A stretch of DNA of 64,000 nt from Virgibacillus sp. SK37 (GCF_000725285.1 NZ_CP007161.1:2766213-2830212), one strand, 5' to 3'; counted from the stretch's first letter, positions 37,029 through 47,067 are shown. Translations and numbers: made by a program. The notes: a model not told the origin generated them from the sequence alone.

Positions 37029-38951
37029 ATGAATCTATCAATCTTTGGTAATTCTCTATTTATCCCCTCAGATGTTATAGCTGCATGGGTTTTTACCATT
37101 ATTATGGGCGGTATTGTTGTAATCTCCGTCCTTAAATATAAAAAGTTGCCAGTCATTTGGGAATTTATGCGGACAACAAATCATCGTAAAATCGGTACCT
37201 TATACATACTATTTGGCTTCATATTTTTCCTTAGGGCCGGAATAGATGCATTGTTTATCCGTTCCCAGCTGGCAGTACCTAATAACGATTTCTGGGTATT
37301 TCAATTCGAAAAATACAATGAAGTATTTACTACACATGGAACGATGATGATTTTTTTCGCAGCAACTCCCATGCTACTGGGCTTAATGAACATTGCTGTA
37401 CCATTACAAATTGGCGCTCGTGATTTGGCATTTCCATTTTTAAATGCAGTCGGATTTTGGCTATTTTTCACAGGTGGTATGCTGTTTAATATTGCATTCT
37501 TTTTAAATAGTGCACCAGCAATAGGCTGGACAGGATATGCCCCGTTGTCTACTTCTCTTTTCACCCTTGGGGTTGGATCAGACTTTTATGTTTTCAGTTT
37601 ACAAATTTCCGGTTTAGGGACCATTTTTACAGCACTCAATTTAATCGTAACGATTGTAAGAATGCGCGCACCTGGCATGAAATTCACTAGAATGCCATTA
37701 TTTACATGGGCAACTCTGATTACAGCTTTTTTAATACTTGTAGCGTTTACCGTTTTAGCTATCGGCCTCTATTTGCTCATGTTTGATCGCATGTTTGGAA
37801 CAAAGTTTTTCCACGGCCCTGATGGTGACCCTGTGTATTGGCAGCATCTATTCTGGATTTTTGGTCATCCCGAAGTGTATATTCTTGCATTGCCAGCCTT
37901 TGGTATTTTCTCTGATATCATATCAACATTCTCCAAGAAGCGCGTTTTTGGTTATCCAGCAATGGTTCTCTCCATTGTGCTAATTGGATTTTTATCCTTT
38001 ATGGTTTGGGTACATCATATGTTTACCGTCGGTCTCGGCCCAGTAACTAACACAATATTCGCAATCACCACGATGGCAATTGCCGTACCAACAGGAATCA
38101 AAGTATTTAACTGGCTATTTACAATGCGAGGTGGTGTATTAAGATTCACAACTCCTATGTTGTTCTCACTGGGATTTATTCCATCCTTTGTTATGGGTGG
38201 TGTAACGGGTGTTATGCTGTCAGTCTCAGCAGCTGACTTTCAGTTTCATGATTCCCATTTCGTTGTCGCCCATTTTCACTATGTAATTATCGCTTCCACT
38301 ATCCTGGGTATATTTGCAGGAATCTATTATTATTATCCTAAAATCACAGGTTTTGTACTTGATGAAAAACTGGGAAAGTGGCATTTTTGGTTATTTCTTA
38401 TCGGCTTTCATCTAACCTTCTTTCCAATGCATATCTCAGGGTTGAATGGAATGCCCCGAAGAGTTTATACGTTTAGGGTAGGGGAAGGCTTAGAAATTAC
38501 CAACTTATTAAGTACAATTGGTGCATTTACTATGGGAATAAGTATGCTATTTTTCTTTTATAATTTATTTAAGACACATAAAAAAGGGGAAAAAGTTGGT
38601 AATGATCCATGGGATGGACGAACACTGGAGTGGACAGTAGGTTCGCCTTCTCCAGAACATACATTTACCCCCATGCCATTTGTGGAAGAAACGGACCCCT
38701 TTTGGTATGCAAAATTGCGTAGGGAAAGAATCAAAACAACAAAAGAACACCGAGCTAGTCCTATTTCAAGAGATTCCATACTTCCTTTTCTTATGACAAT
38801 CACCTTAGGCTTCATGTCTTTTTGTATGATTTACAAATGGTACGTGCCAGCAATTATATTAGGAGCAGGTGTATTCAGCTTCTTTGTCATCAGAGCATTC
38901 CATGATGAGAGAGCAGAGCATTACGGAAAGGAGCAGACAGATGATGAATAA
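37029..38951 (+). CDS. ctaD: Cytochrome c oxidase subunit I
   Basis: 640 residues, heme-copper oxidase type A1. Seen: low-spin heme ligand region TTHGTMM; the CuB/cross-link motif FGHPEVYILALPAFG with the D-channel Glu; VWVHHMFTVG; and heme ligands in HFVVAHFHYV. The start at 37029 (ATG, AAGGAG 8 nt upstream) replaces a GTG at 37020 that overlaps the ribosome binding site. It reduces O2 and pumps protons. Confidence 0.95.
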   Translation: MNLSIFGNSLFIPSDVIAAWVFTIIMGGIVVISVLKYKKLPVIWEFMRTTNHRKIGTLYILFGFIFFLRAGIDALFIRSQLAVPNNDFWVFQFEKYNEVFTTHGTMMIFFAATPMLLGLMNIAVPLQIGARDLAFPFLNAVGFWLFFTGGMLFNIAFFLNSAPAIGWTGYAPLSTSLFTLGVGSDFYVFSLQISGLGTIFTALNLIVTIVRMRAPGMKFTRMPLFTWATLITAFLILVAFTVLAIGLYLLMFDRMFGTKFFHGPDGDPVYWQHLFWIFGHPEVYILALPAFGIFSDIISTFSKKRVFGYPAMVLSIVLIGFLSFMVWVHHMFTVGLGPVTNTIFAITTMAIAVPTGIKVFNWLFTMRGGVLRFTTPMLFSLGFIPSFVMGGVTGVMLSVSAADFQFHDSHFVVAHFHYVIIASTILGIFAGIYYYYPKITGFVLDEKLGKWHFWLFLIGFHLTFFPMHISGLNGMPRRVYTFRVGEGLEITNLLSTIGAFTMGISMLFFFYNLFKTHKKGEKVGNDPWDGRTLEWTVGSPSPEHTFTPMPFVEETDPFWYAKLRRERIKTTKEHRASPISRDSILPFLMTITLGFMSFCMIYKWYVPAIILGAGVFSFFVIRAFHDERAEHYGKEQTDDE

Positions 38952-39516
38952 TTATGAAGCTACCCTTTTTAAAGATAAACAAATTGGTTTTTTTATCTAT
39001 CTTTTTGTCGAAGCAATTATGTTTCTCACCCTGTTTGCAACCTATTTGGTATTCACCCCTTCTTCAGAGGGGCCGCATCCTTCTAAGGTCTTCGAAGCTA
39101 AAAGTGTAATCATTTCTTCCATTTTCTTGTTATCGAGTAGTGGAACACTGTGGCTAGCTGAACGTGGGCTTGAGGGTAAACAACTTAAAAAGCTTCTACC
39201 ATGGCTGGGAATTACTCTTTTATTCGGTTTAATTTTCTTGGGGTTGGAGATTCGTGAATTTTCTAAGTATGTCGGAGAGGGATATACATTAAGTACTAGC
39301 TCCTTTCTCAGTTCTTATTATGTGCTTGTCGGATTGCATGCCAGCCACGTAGCCTTTGGTTGTGCTTGGATGGCTATTCTATTTATTCAACTCAAGCGGG
39401 CTATTCCATATTCTCTGTACATGGAGAAATTTAAAACCTTTTCCTACTACTGGCATTTTGTAGATGTAGTCTGGGTGTTTATTCTTGTAATCGTATATGT
39501 AAGGTATTTGATATAG
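38941..39516 (+). CDS. ctaE: Cytochrome c oxidase subunit III
   Basis: 191 residues with five membrane helices, starting FKDKQIGFFIYLFVEAIMFLTLFATYLVF and ending HFVDVVWVFILVIVYVRYL, as in CtaE/CyoC. The ATG at 38941 has AAAGGAG 7 nt upstream and overlaps subunit I by 11 nt. A longer frame from 38869 is ignored. No subunit IV gene follows. Confidence 0.93.
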   Translation: MMNNYEATLFKDKQIGFFIYLFVEAIMFLTLFATYLVFTPSSEGPHPSKVFEAKSVIISSIFLLSSSGTLWLAERGLEGKQLKKLLPWLGITLLFGLIFLGLEIREFSKYVGEGYTLSTSSFLSSYYVLVGLHASHVAFGCAWMAILFIQLKRAIPYSLYMEKFKTFSYYWHFVDVVWVFILVIVYVRYLI

Positions 39517-39580
39517 TGGCTTTATAAAGATTCTATTGTAAAAGTTGCGGGCCAAACGTGATCTCGTATGTTTATAGTAA

Positions 39581-40096
39581 GAGGAAAATGCGAACTAACT
39601 TGATAGGGCTACAAACTCTCGATTCAAAAAAATACACATCTTTCTTGAGCTCGAAGGTGTGAAAATATTTAACCTGTAGCAGGGTCATGGGGCTAAACAT
39701 CCTTAGCAGATCATCTATCACCATTGATTTCCATTCCAGATGAACGCTTTCCGCCGGCATGGCTTCAGCCGCTTCCTCCGCTACGCTCCGTGCAGGGTCT
39801 TCAGCTCATGCTATTCCGACAGGAGTCGTCATCTTCCATTATAATCAATTGGTATGTGCTATTGACTAATTTAAGGTATTTAAAAATTGAATAAGTAGCT
39901 CCTATCTTTAATAGCTTTGAGGCATGCAACTTAGCGAAGGGGAAATATGGAGACTCCTGCGGGAGGAGAGGCCTCGATGAGACCCCGGAACGCGTAGCGT
40001 GAGGAGGCTCAGCAGCCGCCCGCGGAAAGCGGAATATTTCCCCGTAGCGATGATTTTCGCAGCCTCTATATTCTTAACTATTTCGCAGTTTATCCA
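39581..40096 (+). repeat. MITE-like structured repeat, copy 2
   Basis: About 516 nt with inverted ends (left AATGCGAACTAACTTG, right TATTTCGCAGTTTATCC). Module B (39745-39830) begins with GCTTTCCGCCGGCATGG and runs to GGAGTCGTC. Module A (39942-40055) runs from GGAGACTCCTGCGGGAGG to GCGGAATATTTCCCCGTAGCG. It lies between convergent subunit III and SDR genes. No coding frame. Confidence 0.8.
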
Positions 40097-40150
40097 TGTT
40101 GCGAATCACTGAATAACCAAATATATATTTTAAACCCATTTTAAAGCATT

Positions 40151-40192
40151 AAAAAACTGCCGGGCAAATGTTTGCCGGCAGTTTTCTTTTTC
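40151..40192. terminator. Terminator after the SDR gene
   Basis: AAAACTGCCGG (40153-40163) and CCGGCAGTTTT (40175-40185), with inner CAAA/TTTG pairs. T runs on both strands make it bidirectional. Confidence 0.85.
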
Positions 40193-40193
40193 A

Positions 40194-40946
40194 TTATTTA
40201 GCTGTATATCCACCTTCGATTGGTAATTCAATACCTGTAACAAATTTCGCTTCATCGGAAGCTAGGTATAATACACCATATGCTACGTCATCTGGATCAC
40301 CAAGGTCTGGAAGTGGTGTTACAGAATGAGCCCAGTTACTCATTTGCTCATCTTGGAACATTTTTTCTGTCATTGGAGTGATAATGATACCAGGGTGTAC
40401 AGAATTTACACGGATTCTGTCTTTTGCATAGTCAACTGCTGCAGCTTTGGAAAGCATTCTCACTGCACCTTTAGAAGCAGTATAAGGGCTTGCACCGCCA
40501 CCACCAGTTAAACCTGAAGTTGAAGAGATATTAACAATACTTCCTCCCCCATTTTTTTGCATAACTGGAACAACATGCTTCATACCAAGGAATGTACCAG
40601 TAAGATTGATATTCATAATTTTATCCCATTCTGCTACAGTAGTTTCATGCATAGGTTTTTGAATAGTAATACCTGCATTGTTGACAAGTACATCAATTTT
40701 CCCAAATTCTTCTACAGCTTTTTCAACTGCTTCCTTCCAGCCATCTTCACTGGAAACATCATGGAAAAATCCAATTGCTTCTCCACCATTGCTTTTAATT
40801 TCTTCTACTACTTCTTTTACTTTGTCTTCTTGTACGTCAGTTACAACTACTTTTGCTCCTTCTTTCGCAAAAAGTAATGCTTCTGATTTACCTTGTCCGC
40901 CACCTGCACCGGTAACTATAGCTACTTTATTATCTAATCTTCCCAT
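40194..40946 (-). CDS. Short-chain dehydrogenase/reductase (SDR)
   Basis: 250 residues, classical SDR. The cofactor motif is TGAGGGQG near residues 12-19, with NNAG, catalytic Ser in NISSTSG, and YTASK; DVSS after the second strand and Asp in VVTDV after strand 2 favour NAD over NADP. The PGIITP-like segment and C-terminal IEGGYTAK are family-typical. The start at 40946 follows AAAGGAG at 7 nt; a longer frame to 40997 has no such site. The substrate is unknown. Confidence 0.9.
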   Translation of the reverse strand: MGRLDNKVAIVTGAGGGQGKSEALLFAKEGAKVVVTDVQEDKVKEVVEEIKSNGGEAIGFFHDVSSEDGWKEAVEKAVEEFGKIDVLVNNAGITIQKPMHETTVAEWDKIMNINLTGTFLGMKHVVPVMQKNGGGSIVNISSTSGLTGGGGASPYTASKGAVRMLSKAAAVDYAKDRIRVNSVHPGIIITPMTEKMFQDEQMSNWAHSVTPLPDLGDPDDVAYGVLYLASDEAKFVTGIELPIEGGYTAK

Positions 40947-41079
40947 TAAAAACACTCCTTTAATACTGAAATAAACAATTCTATTATATTTTATCACTAA
41001 ACTATTTAATGTTAAATTATTATGTCCCTTTGATTAGACTACTATATTTTTACCAATTGTTTATTTCTTAAACCTAGTT

Positions 41080-42129
41080 TTATAAGTAACTTTTCCCTTT
41101 CAATTCCATCCATAAGCTGTGAAGCAGGCCTATAAATCCAAATAACCATGCAGCGATAGCAATATAAAACATAATGTGAGGAACAAACATGAGAAATTCT
41201 ACTTCTACTGCTTTAGAAAATTGATATGTACTTGTCATATACATAGCCAATGGAAAGGCCATTCCCCAGTATTGCGGCTCATAACTAATCGGATGTTGAT
41301 TAATAACGTGTCGCCAGATCATTAATATAAACAATAGAGGGATCCACCATGTTCCTGTTATCCAAAAGAATAATGTAAATCCTTTTAAAAAGGGAGTGAT
41401 TTGGTCAAGCAGCTGCCATAAATCCGCATGGAGTATCAATGTGGAGCCTGCTAAGGTAGTTATAGCTACAGCACCCATGTTAATCCAGTATGGGGGTGTT
41501 AATGCTTCAAACTTAAACTTCACAAAGGTAAAACGGTAAAAGATCAATGTAATTATATTCAGATATAGCATACAGCCAAGAAAGTACATAGCTAAGGTGA
41601 AAAACAATACACCCTCTCTTGTTTGTCCAGCCATATAGGGAGAGAGCAATGTTCCTAAAATAGATACGGACTGTGTAGCCACAGATGCGATCAGCCACGC
41701 TCCATTAATCCCTTCCTCAATGGTTGGCTTTTCTTTCCGAATCGTGACAGCTGTAAAAAAAGTATACATAATAATAACCCAAAGAACGATGGCAACAATC
41801 CATAAAGCTTGTGACATTAGATGACTGTGGCCGACTATAATTATTTGGCTCCCATAGACGGAGGTGCCTGCCACTAATGTAAAGAAACCTGGCCCCTTCA
41901 TATGGTGAGTTACGTCTTGAATAATATTTTGGAAGTAAAAAAGAATACGTATAATCGTCAACACCCATAATACCGCATACGCAACAGTATTAATCGCTAA
42001 TAATATATTGGAAAAAAGCAAATACCCTAACATATAAGAGCCGATCGATAAAGCACCAGTTGCCATAACTAACGCAAAGTAACCTGGAAATAGATGTTGC
42101 GCTTTTCTTGTTATAAACGGAATCACCAT
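41080..42129 (-). CDS. TDT-family (SLAC1/TehA-like) anion transporter
   Basis: 349 residues with about ten membrane helices. The N-terminal FPGYFALVMATGALS matches the tellurite-resistance/dicarboxylate transporter (TDT) family, which contains malate carriers, SLAC1 anion channels and the yeast sulfite exporter Ssu1. The substrate here is not determined. Monocistronic, next to the small basic-protein gene. Confidence 0.82.
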   Translation of the reverse strand: MVIPFITRKAQHLFPGYFALVMATGALSIGSYMLGYLLFSNILLAINTVAYAVLWVLTIIRILFYFQNIIQDVTHHMKGPGFFTLVAGTSVYGSQIIIVGHSHLMSQALWIVAIVLWVIIMYTFFTAVTIRKEKPTIEEGINGAWLIASVATQSVSILGTLLSPYMAGQTREGVLFFTLAMYFLGCMLYLNIITLIFYRFTFVKFKFEALTPPYWINMGAVAITTLAGSTLILHADLWQLLDQITPFLKGFTLFFWITGTWWIPLLFILMIWRHVINQHPISYEPQYWGMAFPLAMYMTSTYQFSKAVEVEFLMFVPHIMFYIAIAAWLFGFIGLLHSLWMELKGKSYL

Positions 42130-42196
42130 ACACCCTCCTTTTTCTCTTAACTGGTTTCCTCTATTAGATTAACATATTTAAGTTAACGTTAAGCAT

Positions 42197-42230
42197 AGAA
42201 GGGAGGTCAGTATGCACTGACCTCCCTTCT
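42197..42230. terminator. Strong hairpin after the small basic-protein gene
   Basis: A perfect 15-bp inverted repeat (AGAAGGGAGGTCAGT and ACTGACCTCCCTTCT) with a 4-nt loop, flanked on both sides by TAACGTTA. No clear T run follows, so termination is probable but not certain. Confidence 0.65.
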
Positions 42231-42239
42231 AAACTAACG

Positions 42240-42338
42240 TTATCTTGGCGGACGATTTTGTTTGTATTTTTTATCATCCTTCATATCATTCAACTCTTGC
42301 TTACTCTTGTTTTTCTTCTTTTTATTTTTATCACTCAT
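42240..42338 (-). CDS. Small, highly basic 32-residue protein
   Basis: A 32-codon frame on the minus strand, preceded by an excellent site (AAAGGAGG, 8 nt before ATG) and followed by a perfect hairpin. About 12 Lys and 2 Arg; starts MSDKNKKKKNKSKQ and ends KQNRPPR. The family is not recognised. It looks like the very small lysine-rich proteins annotated in many Bacillaceae. Nucleic acid or membrane binding is possible, but not shown. Confidence 0.6.
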   Translation of the reverse strand: MSDKNKKKKNKSKQELNDMKDDKKYKQNRPPR

Positions 42339-42409
42339 TAAAACAACCTCCTTTAATTATAGGTTGCTTCATTTCTGTAAAAAAATGAATGCGAGTTGCG
42401 ATTGTACGA

Positions 42410-45400
42410 TTACTTTAAAACAAAAGCAGTTTCACTTGAGCCTTCTTTAGTTTTTTTCACTTCCAGTATTGCAGGGAAAATTGCTTTTAGTTCCTGTACA
42501 TGTGAGATAACTCCAATCATTCTGCCTGACTGTTGTAAATCAACTAATGTATCTATTGCCTTATTAAGTGATTCTTCATCCAACGTACCAAATCCCTCAT
42601 CAATAAACATCGTGTCAATCGTTATATTTCCTTGAAAACTCTGGATAACATCTGACATACCGAGTGCTAGACATAGCGAAGCATTAAATTTTTCTCCTCC
42701 AGATAATGATTTCACATCCCTTGTTTGGCCAGTATAAGCATCATAAACATCGAGGGCTAATCCGCTTTGTCTTCCGTGTGATTCCTGCCGGTCACTGCGA
42801 ATTAGTTGAAATTGTCCATTGGATAACCTCCGCAAACGCTGATTCGCAACATCAATAATTTGTTCGAGGTATTCAATTTGCAAATATCGTTCGAATGATA
42901 TTTTACGGTCATTTTGTCCACGAACAACATTAAACAAATCAGAAACTGTACCCAGTTGTTGGTCTATCTTTCGAACTTGTTCATTTGATTTTAATATATT
43001 TTCTTTAAGTTGTTGCGCTTCCTTATACCATTCTTTTGTCTGTTGTACTGTTTTCAGTGCTGTTTCATAAGCGCTTTTAAGCTCTTGAAGTTGAGCTTCA
43101 AGCAAAGAAAGATCCAATTGCTTTTTGTCCTTCAATGCTGCTTTCAATTCATCTACTCGATATTGGAGGGTTACCCGTTTCTGTTTGTATTCTTCGATCT
43201 CCCGCTTTGCTTCTTTACGAGCAATTTCCGACATCTTCGCCTCTTCATACGCTTTTGTGTCTATAAAACCTGCTTGGTCAAGCGCATTGTTCCATTCACG
43301 TTCAGCGTCTAGTTGCTTTCTCTTTGTCTCTTCAAGTTGATTTGTTGCATGGATTAAATCCGTATTTACCTTCGTCTGCTCTTCTTTCGCCTTCTGAAGC
43401 TCTCGCTGAACCTTATCCCACGCTTCTTCCATTTTCTCTTTTTTCTTTTCGGCCTCGGTAATAGCTTGTCTTAGTTCAGAAAGCTGCCGAATTTGTTCAG
43501 GGATTTTACCAATGCGTTCTTGATAAACTGCATAAGTAGTATTATATTTTTCATTTAATTCCTGGTATTGTTTCTCCAGCTTCTCTTCCTGTTCGGTTAC
43601 CTGTTCAATATGTTGCTCCGTTTTTTCCAACTCTTCTTTTAGCTGTTTAACTTTCTCTGTTGCAGCTTCCAAATTTATAATATCCTTTTTTAGTTGGCGG
43701 CCCTGTTGCAAAATAGTTTCCTTTGCTTCTTCCGCCTCATTTACAGGAATATTAATTTCAGATAAATCTGCAGCTCTTTTTTCATACTGTGCTTTAACAG
43801 CTTTCCAATCGGCAACACTGGTGCGATAAATTTCATCTATTTTTTCAAGTTCCTTGCGAGCATTCTCCAACTCCTCTTTTGTTACACTAGCTTCTTCATC
43901 AGCTGCTTTGTTCGGATGGTGCTCACTTCCGCAAACGGGACAAGCTTCACCTTCATGGAGATGGCTTGCAAGTATGCTTGCTTGACCATTCAGCCACGTA
44001 TTTTCTATTTTCTCATATTTTTTCTTTCTCATTTCATAATTAGTTTGCTTTTGTTGGACTTCCTCTTCCAATTTCACCTGTTTATTTTTCGTCTCAATAA
44101 ACTCTTCAACCAATTTATATTGATTCAACATTTCATTTCGTTGATTGTTCTTTTTTACTAACTCGTTTGGGGATTGATCTAATACCTTTATCTCATTTCT
44201 GTAAGAATCTCGCTTATTTTTATACTGCTGATGTTTTGCAGTAGCTTCTTTAATTTTTTCGGCTATCTGCTTTCCATCTTGCTTTTGTTGCTGTAATAAT
44301 CGCTTTGTTTGATCTATTTCTTGTACAATTGGCAAAAACTCATATAACTGATCAAGCTTTTTCCGAAGCGCTTCCCGTTCCCCTTGGTTACCTTCTTCCT
44401 TTTGAAAAGAAGCAAGAGATTCCTCTACTTTTTTAGCAGCAATTTGTTCTGCGTTTTGGGCTTGTTGCAGTGTTTGTTCTTTCTGTTGATAATCTCTCTT
44501 TAAATCAACACGTTGTTTTTCATATGGATAAATATGTGTAGCCCGTTCAGCTTGTTGAAGTTTATTTTCCTTTTCTTCATATTGAGGTGCTTTTTCCTGC
44601 AATTCCTTCCATTGAGCCTCTTTGTCTGACAGTTCTTCCCACTGCTTATTAATTGCTTCCGCACGGGAAAATTCTACCTGTTTTTGTGCATGTAGCTTGT
44701 ACGCCTGTTCATATGTTTCCTCATCTTGTTTAATCCGTTCCTCGTAAAACTCAATTTCTTTTTCTAAACCAGCTACAACTTGATTTTCATTAAAATGCGC
44801 TTCACCCAAGACCTGAAAAAGTTGTGCATCTTCTCGAAAAGGGAGCGTAGCACTAATATGCTGAATATATGTATCTCTGGTTTGCACTGCTTTATTATAC
44901 GCTTCCTCCACTTTGCTTTTTCGTATACGTAACCGTTCACTGATATGTTGATAGGTTTGTGTTTTAAAAAGTCTCCTTAAAATCTCTTCTTTATTTTCAG
45001 TTTGCGAAGTCAATAACTTTCGAAACTCTCCTTGGGGAAGCATAACGATTTGTTTGAACTGATCCTGAGTAAGCCCAATTAACATCTCTATCTTTTTATC
45101 TATTTCCGAAACAATTTGCCTGTCTACGCAAGGAATCTCTCTTTCTTCCACTTGTTCATAGAATTCAAAGCGATCCCCTGTTTTGGATTTGTTTCCTTTT
45201 TTAACATGACCAAGCTGACGAAGAACCCGGTAATAACGACCTTTTAATTCAAAAAGCAATTCAACCGCAGTATGTGTATCATCTTCAGCAAAATCACTTC
45301 GTAACATCAAGGTGTTTTCCCTGTCTTGTCCACTTGCACTTCCATATAAAGCAAAACAAATGGCGTCAAAGATTGTTGTTTTTCCTGCCCCGGTATTGCC

Positions 45401-45502
45401 GGAAATAACAAATAAACGATTATCTTCTAATTCGTTAAAATCAACAATCTCCGTTCTCTTATACGGCCCAAATGCCGTCATCGTTAATTTTAATGGCTTC
45501 AT
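42410..45502 (-). CDS. sbcC: DNA repair exonuclease SbcC
   Basis: 1030 residues, Rad50-like. The N-terminal ATPase half has Walker A SGNTGAGKTT, followed by two very long coiled-coil arms. The central zinc hook CPVCGSEHHP lies near residue 500. The C-terminal half has signature SLSGGEKF and Walker B FIDEGFGTLD. With SbcD it cleaves DNA hairpins and processes double-strand ends. The ATG at 45502 is used (GGGGGGA upstream); a TTG at 45517 overlaps that site. It follows sbcD by 22 nt. Confidence 0.95.
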   Translation of the reverse strand: MKPLKLTMTAFGPYKRTEIVDFNELEDNRLFVISGNTGAGKTTIFDAICFALYGSASGQDRENTLMLRSDFAEDDTHTAVELLFELKGRYYRVLRQLGHVKKGNKSKTGDRFEFYEQVEEREIPCVDRQIVSEIDKKIEMLIGLTQDQFKQIVMLPQGEFRKLLTSQTENKEEILRRLFKTQTYQHISERLRIRKSKVEEAYNKAVQTRDTYIQHISATLPFREDAQLFQVLGEAHFNENQVVAGLEKEIEFYEERIKQDEETYEQAYKLHAQKQVEFSRAEAINKQWEELSDKEAQWKELQEKAPQYEEKENKLQQAERATHIYPYEKQRVDLKRDYQQKEQTLQQAQNAEQIAAKKVEESLASFQKEEGNQGEREALRKKLDQLYEFLPIVQEIDQTKRLLQQQKQDGKQIAEKIKEATAKHQQYKNKRDSYRNEIKVLDQSPNELVKKNNQRNEMLNQYKLVEEFIETKNKQVKLEEEVQQKQTNYEMRKKKYEKIENTWLNGQASILASHLHEGEACPVCGSEHHPNKAADEEASVTKEELENARKELEKIDEIYRTSVADWKAVKAQYEKRAADLSEINIPVNEAEEAKETILQQGRQLKKDIINLEAATEKVKQLKEELEKTEQHIEQVTEQEEKLEKQYQELNEKYNTTYAVYQERIGKIPEQIRQLSELRQAITEAEKKKEKMEEAWDKVQRELQKAKEEQTKVNTDLIHATNQLEETKRKQLDAEREWNNALDQAGFIDTKAYEEAKMSEIARKEAKREIEEYKQKRVTLQYRVDELKAALKDKKQLDLSLLEAQLQELKSAYETALKTVQQTKEWYKEAQQLKENILKSNEQVRKIDQQLGTVSDLFNVVRGQNDRKISFERYLQIEYLEQIIDVANQRLRRLSNGQFQLIRSDRQESHGRQSGLALDVYDAYTGQTRDVKSLSGGEKFNASLCLALGMSDVIQSFQGNITIDTMFIDEGFGTLDEESLNKAIDTLVDLQQSGRMIGVISHVQELKAIFPAILEVKKTKEGSSETAFVLK

Positions 45503-45524
45503 AACAAATCCCCCCAAATATAAG

Positions 45525-46709
45525 TTACTTGGTAATATATTCTTTTATTTCAGTTGCTGTTTCATTCTCTTCTTTTAACAGATCATTAAGAACTTCTTTA
45601 AAAATAGCTTCCGTCTCTTCTCCAACTTCTGTCCCTTTTACTTCTTTGTAAAATGCTCTAAAAAGCTCCAGGTCACTCATTTGCGTCCGCACTGTATTTT
45701 CATTCATTTCTTCCGCAGGAGATAGCAAATAGTTTTTACGTTCTACATGCATCGCATTTGGAAACACGGAACGGATTTTTTCCATTGGAGAAAGTACAGG
45801 TGTCTCATCCATGAGCTTAACAAATACATAATCTTCACTGACAGGCAACATAAGAAGTTCTTCCAACGTACCCTCTATCGTACGCATATCTCTTCTAGGT
45901 GAAAGCAGGCGTTTTTCCACTTGAACGTGCCCATCTCCATCCATCTCCACAATATGGAAACCTTTCTTATGATTTTCTTCAGAAATAGAATATTTTAGAG
46001 GTGAACCAGCATACCGAATCGTCTCACTTGTTACGAAATGCGCCTGGTGCAAGTGGCCTAGTGCGGTGTAGTGAAAATCAGCAAAATGCTTTGCGTCCAC
46101 ATATTCAGATCCACCAATGGACAGTGGTCGTTCTGAATCACTTGTGTTTTCTTCCTCTACACCATATGGAGTAACAAATGCGTGACCTACAAAAACATGA
46201 CGAGCTTCTTTCTGCCTTGTAGAGGTAACTTGCTGCACAATTTTCTCCATCGCATCATTATGGGAGCGGATATTTTCATCCTGAAAAGTATTCCTCACCA
46301 CACTGGGGTCACAATATGGGATTAAATGAAAATGGACTTCGCCATGCTCATCGTGTAATACAACGGGCTTAGGATCACTCGTGAAATTCCCAACAATATG
46401 ACAGCCATTGTCTCTCATGATCTTACTGCCAAAATGCAGCCGACTTGGACTATCATGGTTCCCGGCAATAGCTAAAATAGGTGTTTTTAACTTTAATACA
46501 ATTGTATCTAGTACCTCATCCAACAGATGTACCGCTTCTGTAGGTGGCACAGCTCTATCATATAGATCTCCTGCAATTATTACCGCATCCGGCTTTTCCT
46601 CTTCCACCGCATTGATAAATTGCTGCAATATGTAGTCTTGGTCCTCTGTCATGTAAATACCTTGAACCAGCTTACCCAAGTGCCAATCTGCAGTATGAAA
46701 AAATTTCAT
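45525..46709 (-). CDS. sbcD: DNA repair exonuclease SbcD
   Basis: 394 residues, Mre11-like. The phosphoesterase motifs appear in order: TADWHLG, AGDLYDR, AGNHDSP, VGHAF and ALGHLHQAH, giving the two-manganese site; a C-terminal cap domain and SbcC-binding region follow. First gene of sbcD-sbcC. Confidence 0.95.
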   Translation of the reverse strand: MKFFHTADWHLGKLVQGIYMTEDQDYILQQFINAVEEEKPDAVIIAGDLYDRAVPPTEAVHLLDEVLDTIVLKLKTPILAIAGNHDSPSRLHFGSKIMRDNGCHIVGNFTSDPKPVVLHDEHGEVHFHLIPYCDPSVVRNTFQDENIRSHNDAMEKIVQQVTSTRQKEARHVFVGHAFVTPYGVEEENTSDSERPLSIGGSEYVDAKHFADFHYTALGHLHQAHFVTSETIRYAGSPLKYSISEENHKKGFHIVEMDGDGHVQVEKRLLSPRRDMRTIEGTLEELLMLPVSEDYVFVKLMDETPVLSPMEKIRSVFPNAMHVERKNYLLSPAEEMNENTVRTQMSDLELFRAFYKEVKGTEVGEETEAIFKEVLNDLLKEENETATEIKEYITK

Positions 46710-47067
46710 GGAATATCCCCCTCTTATTTTATAGCCATTTCAGATCTACTAAGTGAACAGATTCATAGTTTTTTCTATTGTAACATGCAATCTTTTTATT
46801 TAAGTTGTGTTTGTATTAGGAGATTAATGGAATAGCGTGGAAGCGGAGCCACTATGGAATGTTAACTTAGGTGATTATTCAGCCGATCTGGCACAGACCG
46901 GCTCAGACTATGAATTATATTTTCTAGCATAGACAATGCCATTCCAGAAGTAAACTGGACAATTATTCAAATGGTTGGCGATTTGTTTAAAGGAATTGTT
47001 TTTTTGCTTAGGTGAAATTTATAATTTATATCTTTTTAATAGGACAAAATCTACATTCTCCCTATTT
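46710..47067. other. Gene-free stretch
   Basis: 358 nt between sbcD and the HAD gene. A hairpin (AGCCGATCTGG and CCGGCT, about 46878-46905) is the only structure noted. No coding frame with a ribosome binding site is seen. Confidence 0.4.

Noticed and set aside
38869-38940. N-terminal 24-codon extension of cytochrome oxidase subunit III
   Set aside because: It overlaps subunit I, and the well-placed AAAGGAG points to the ATG at 38941.
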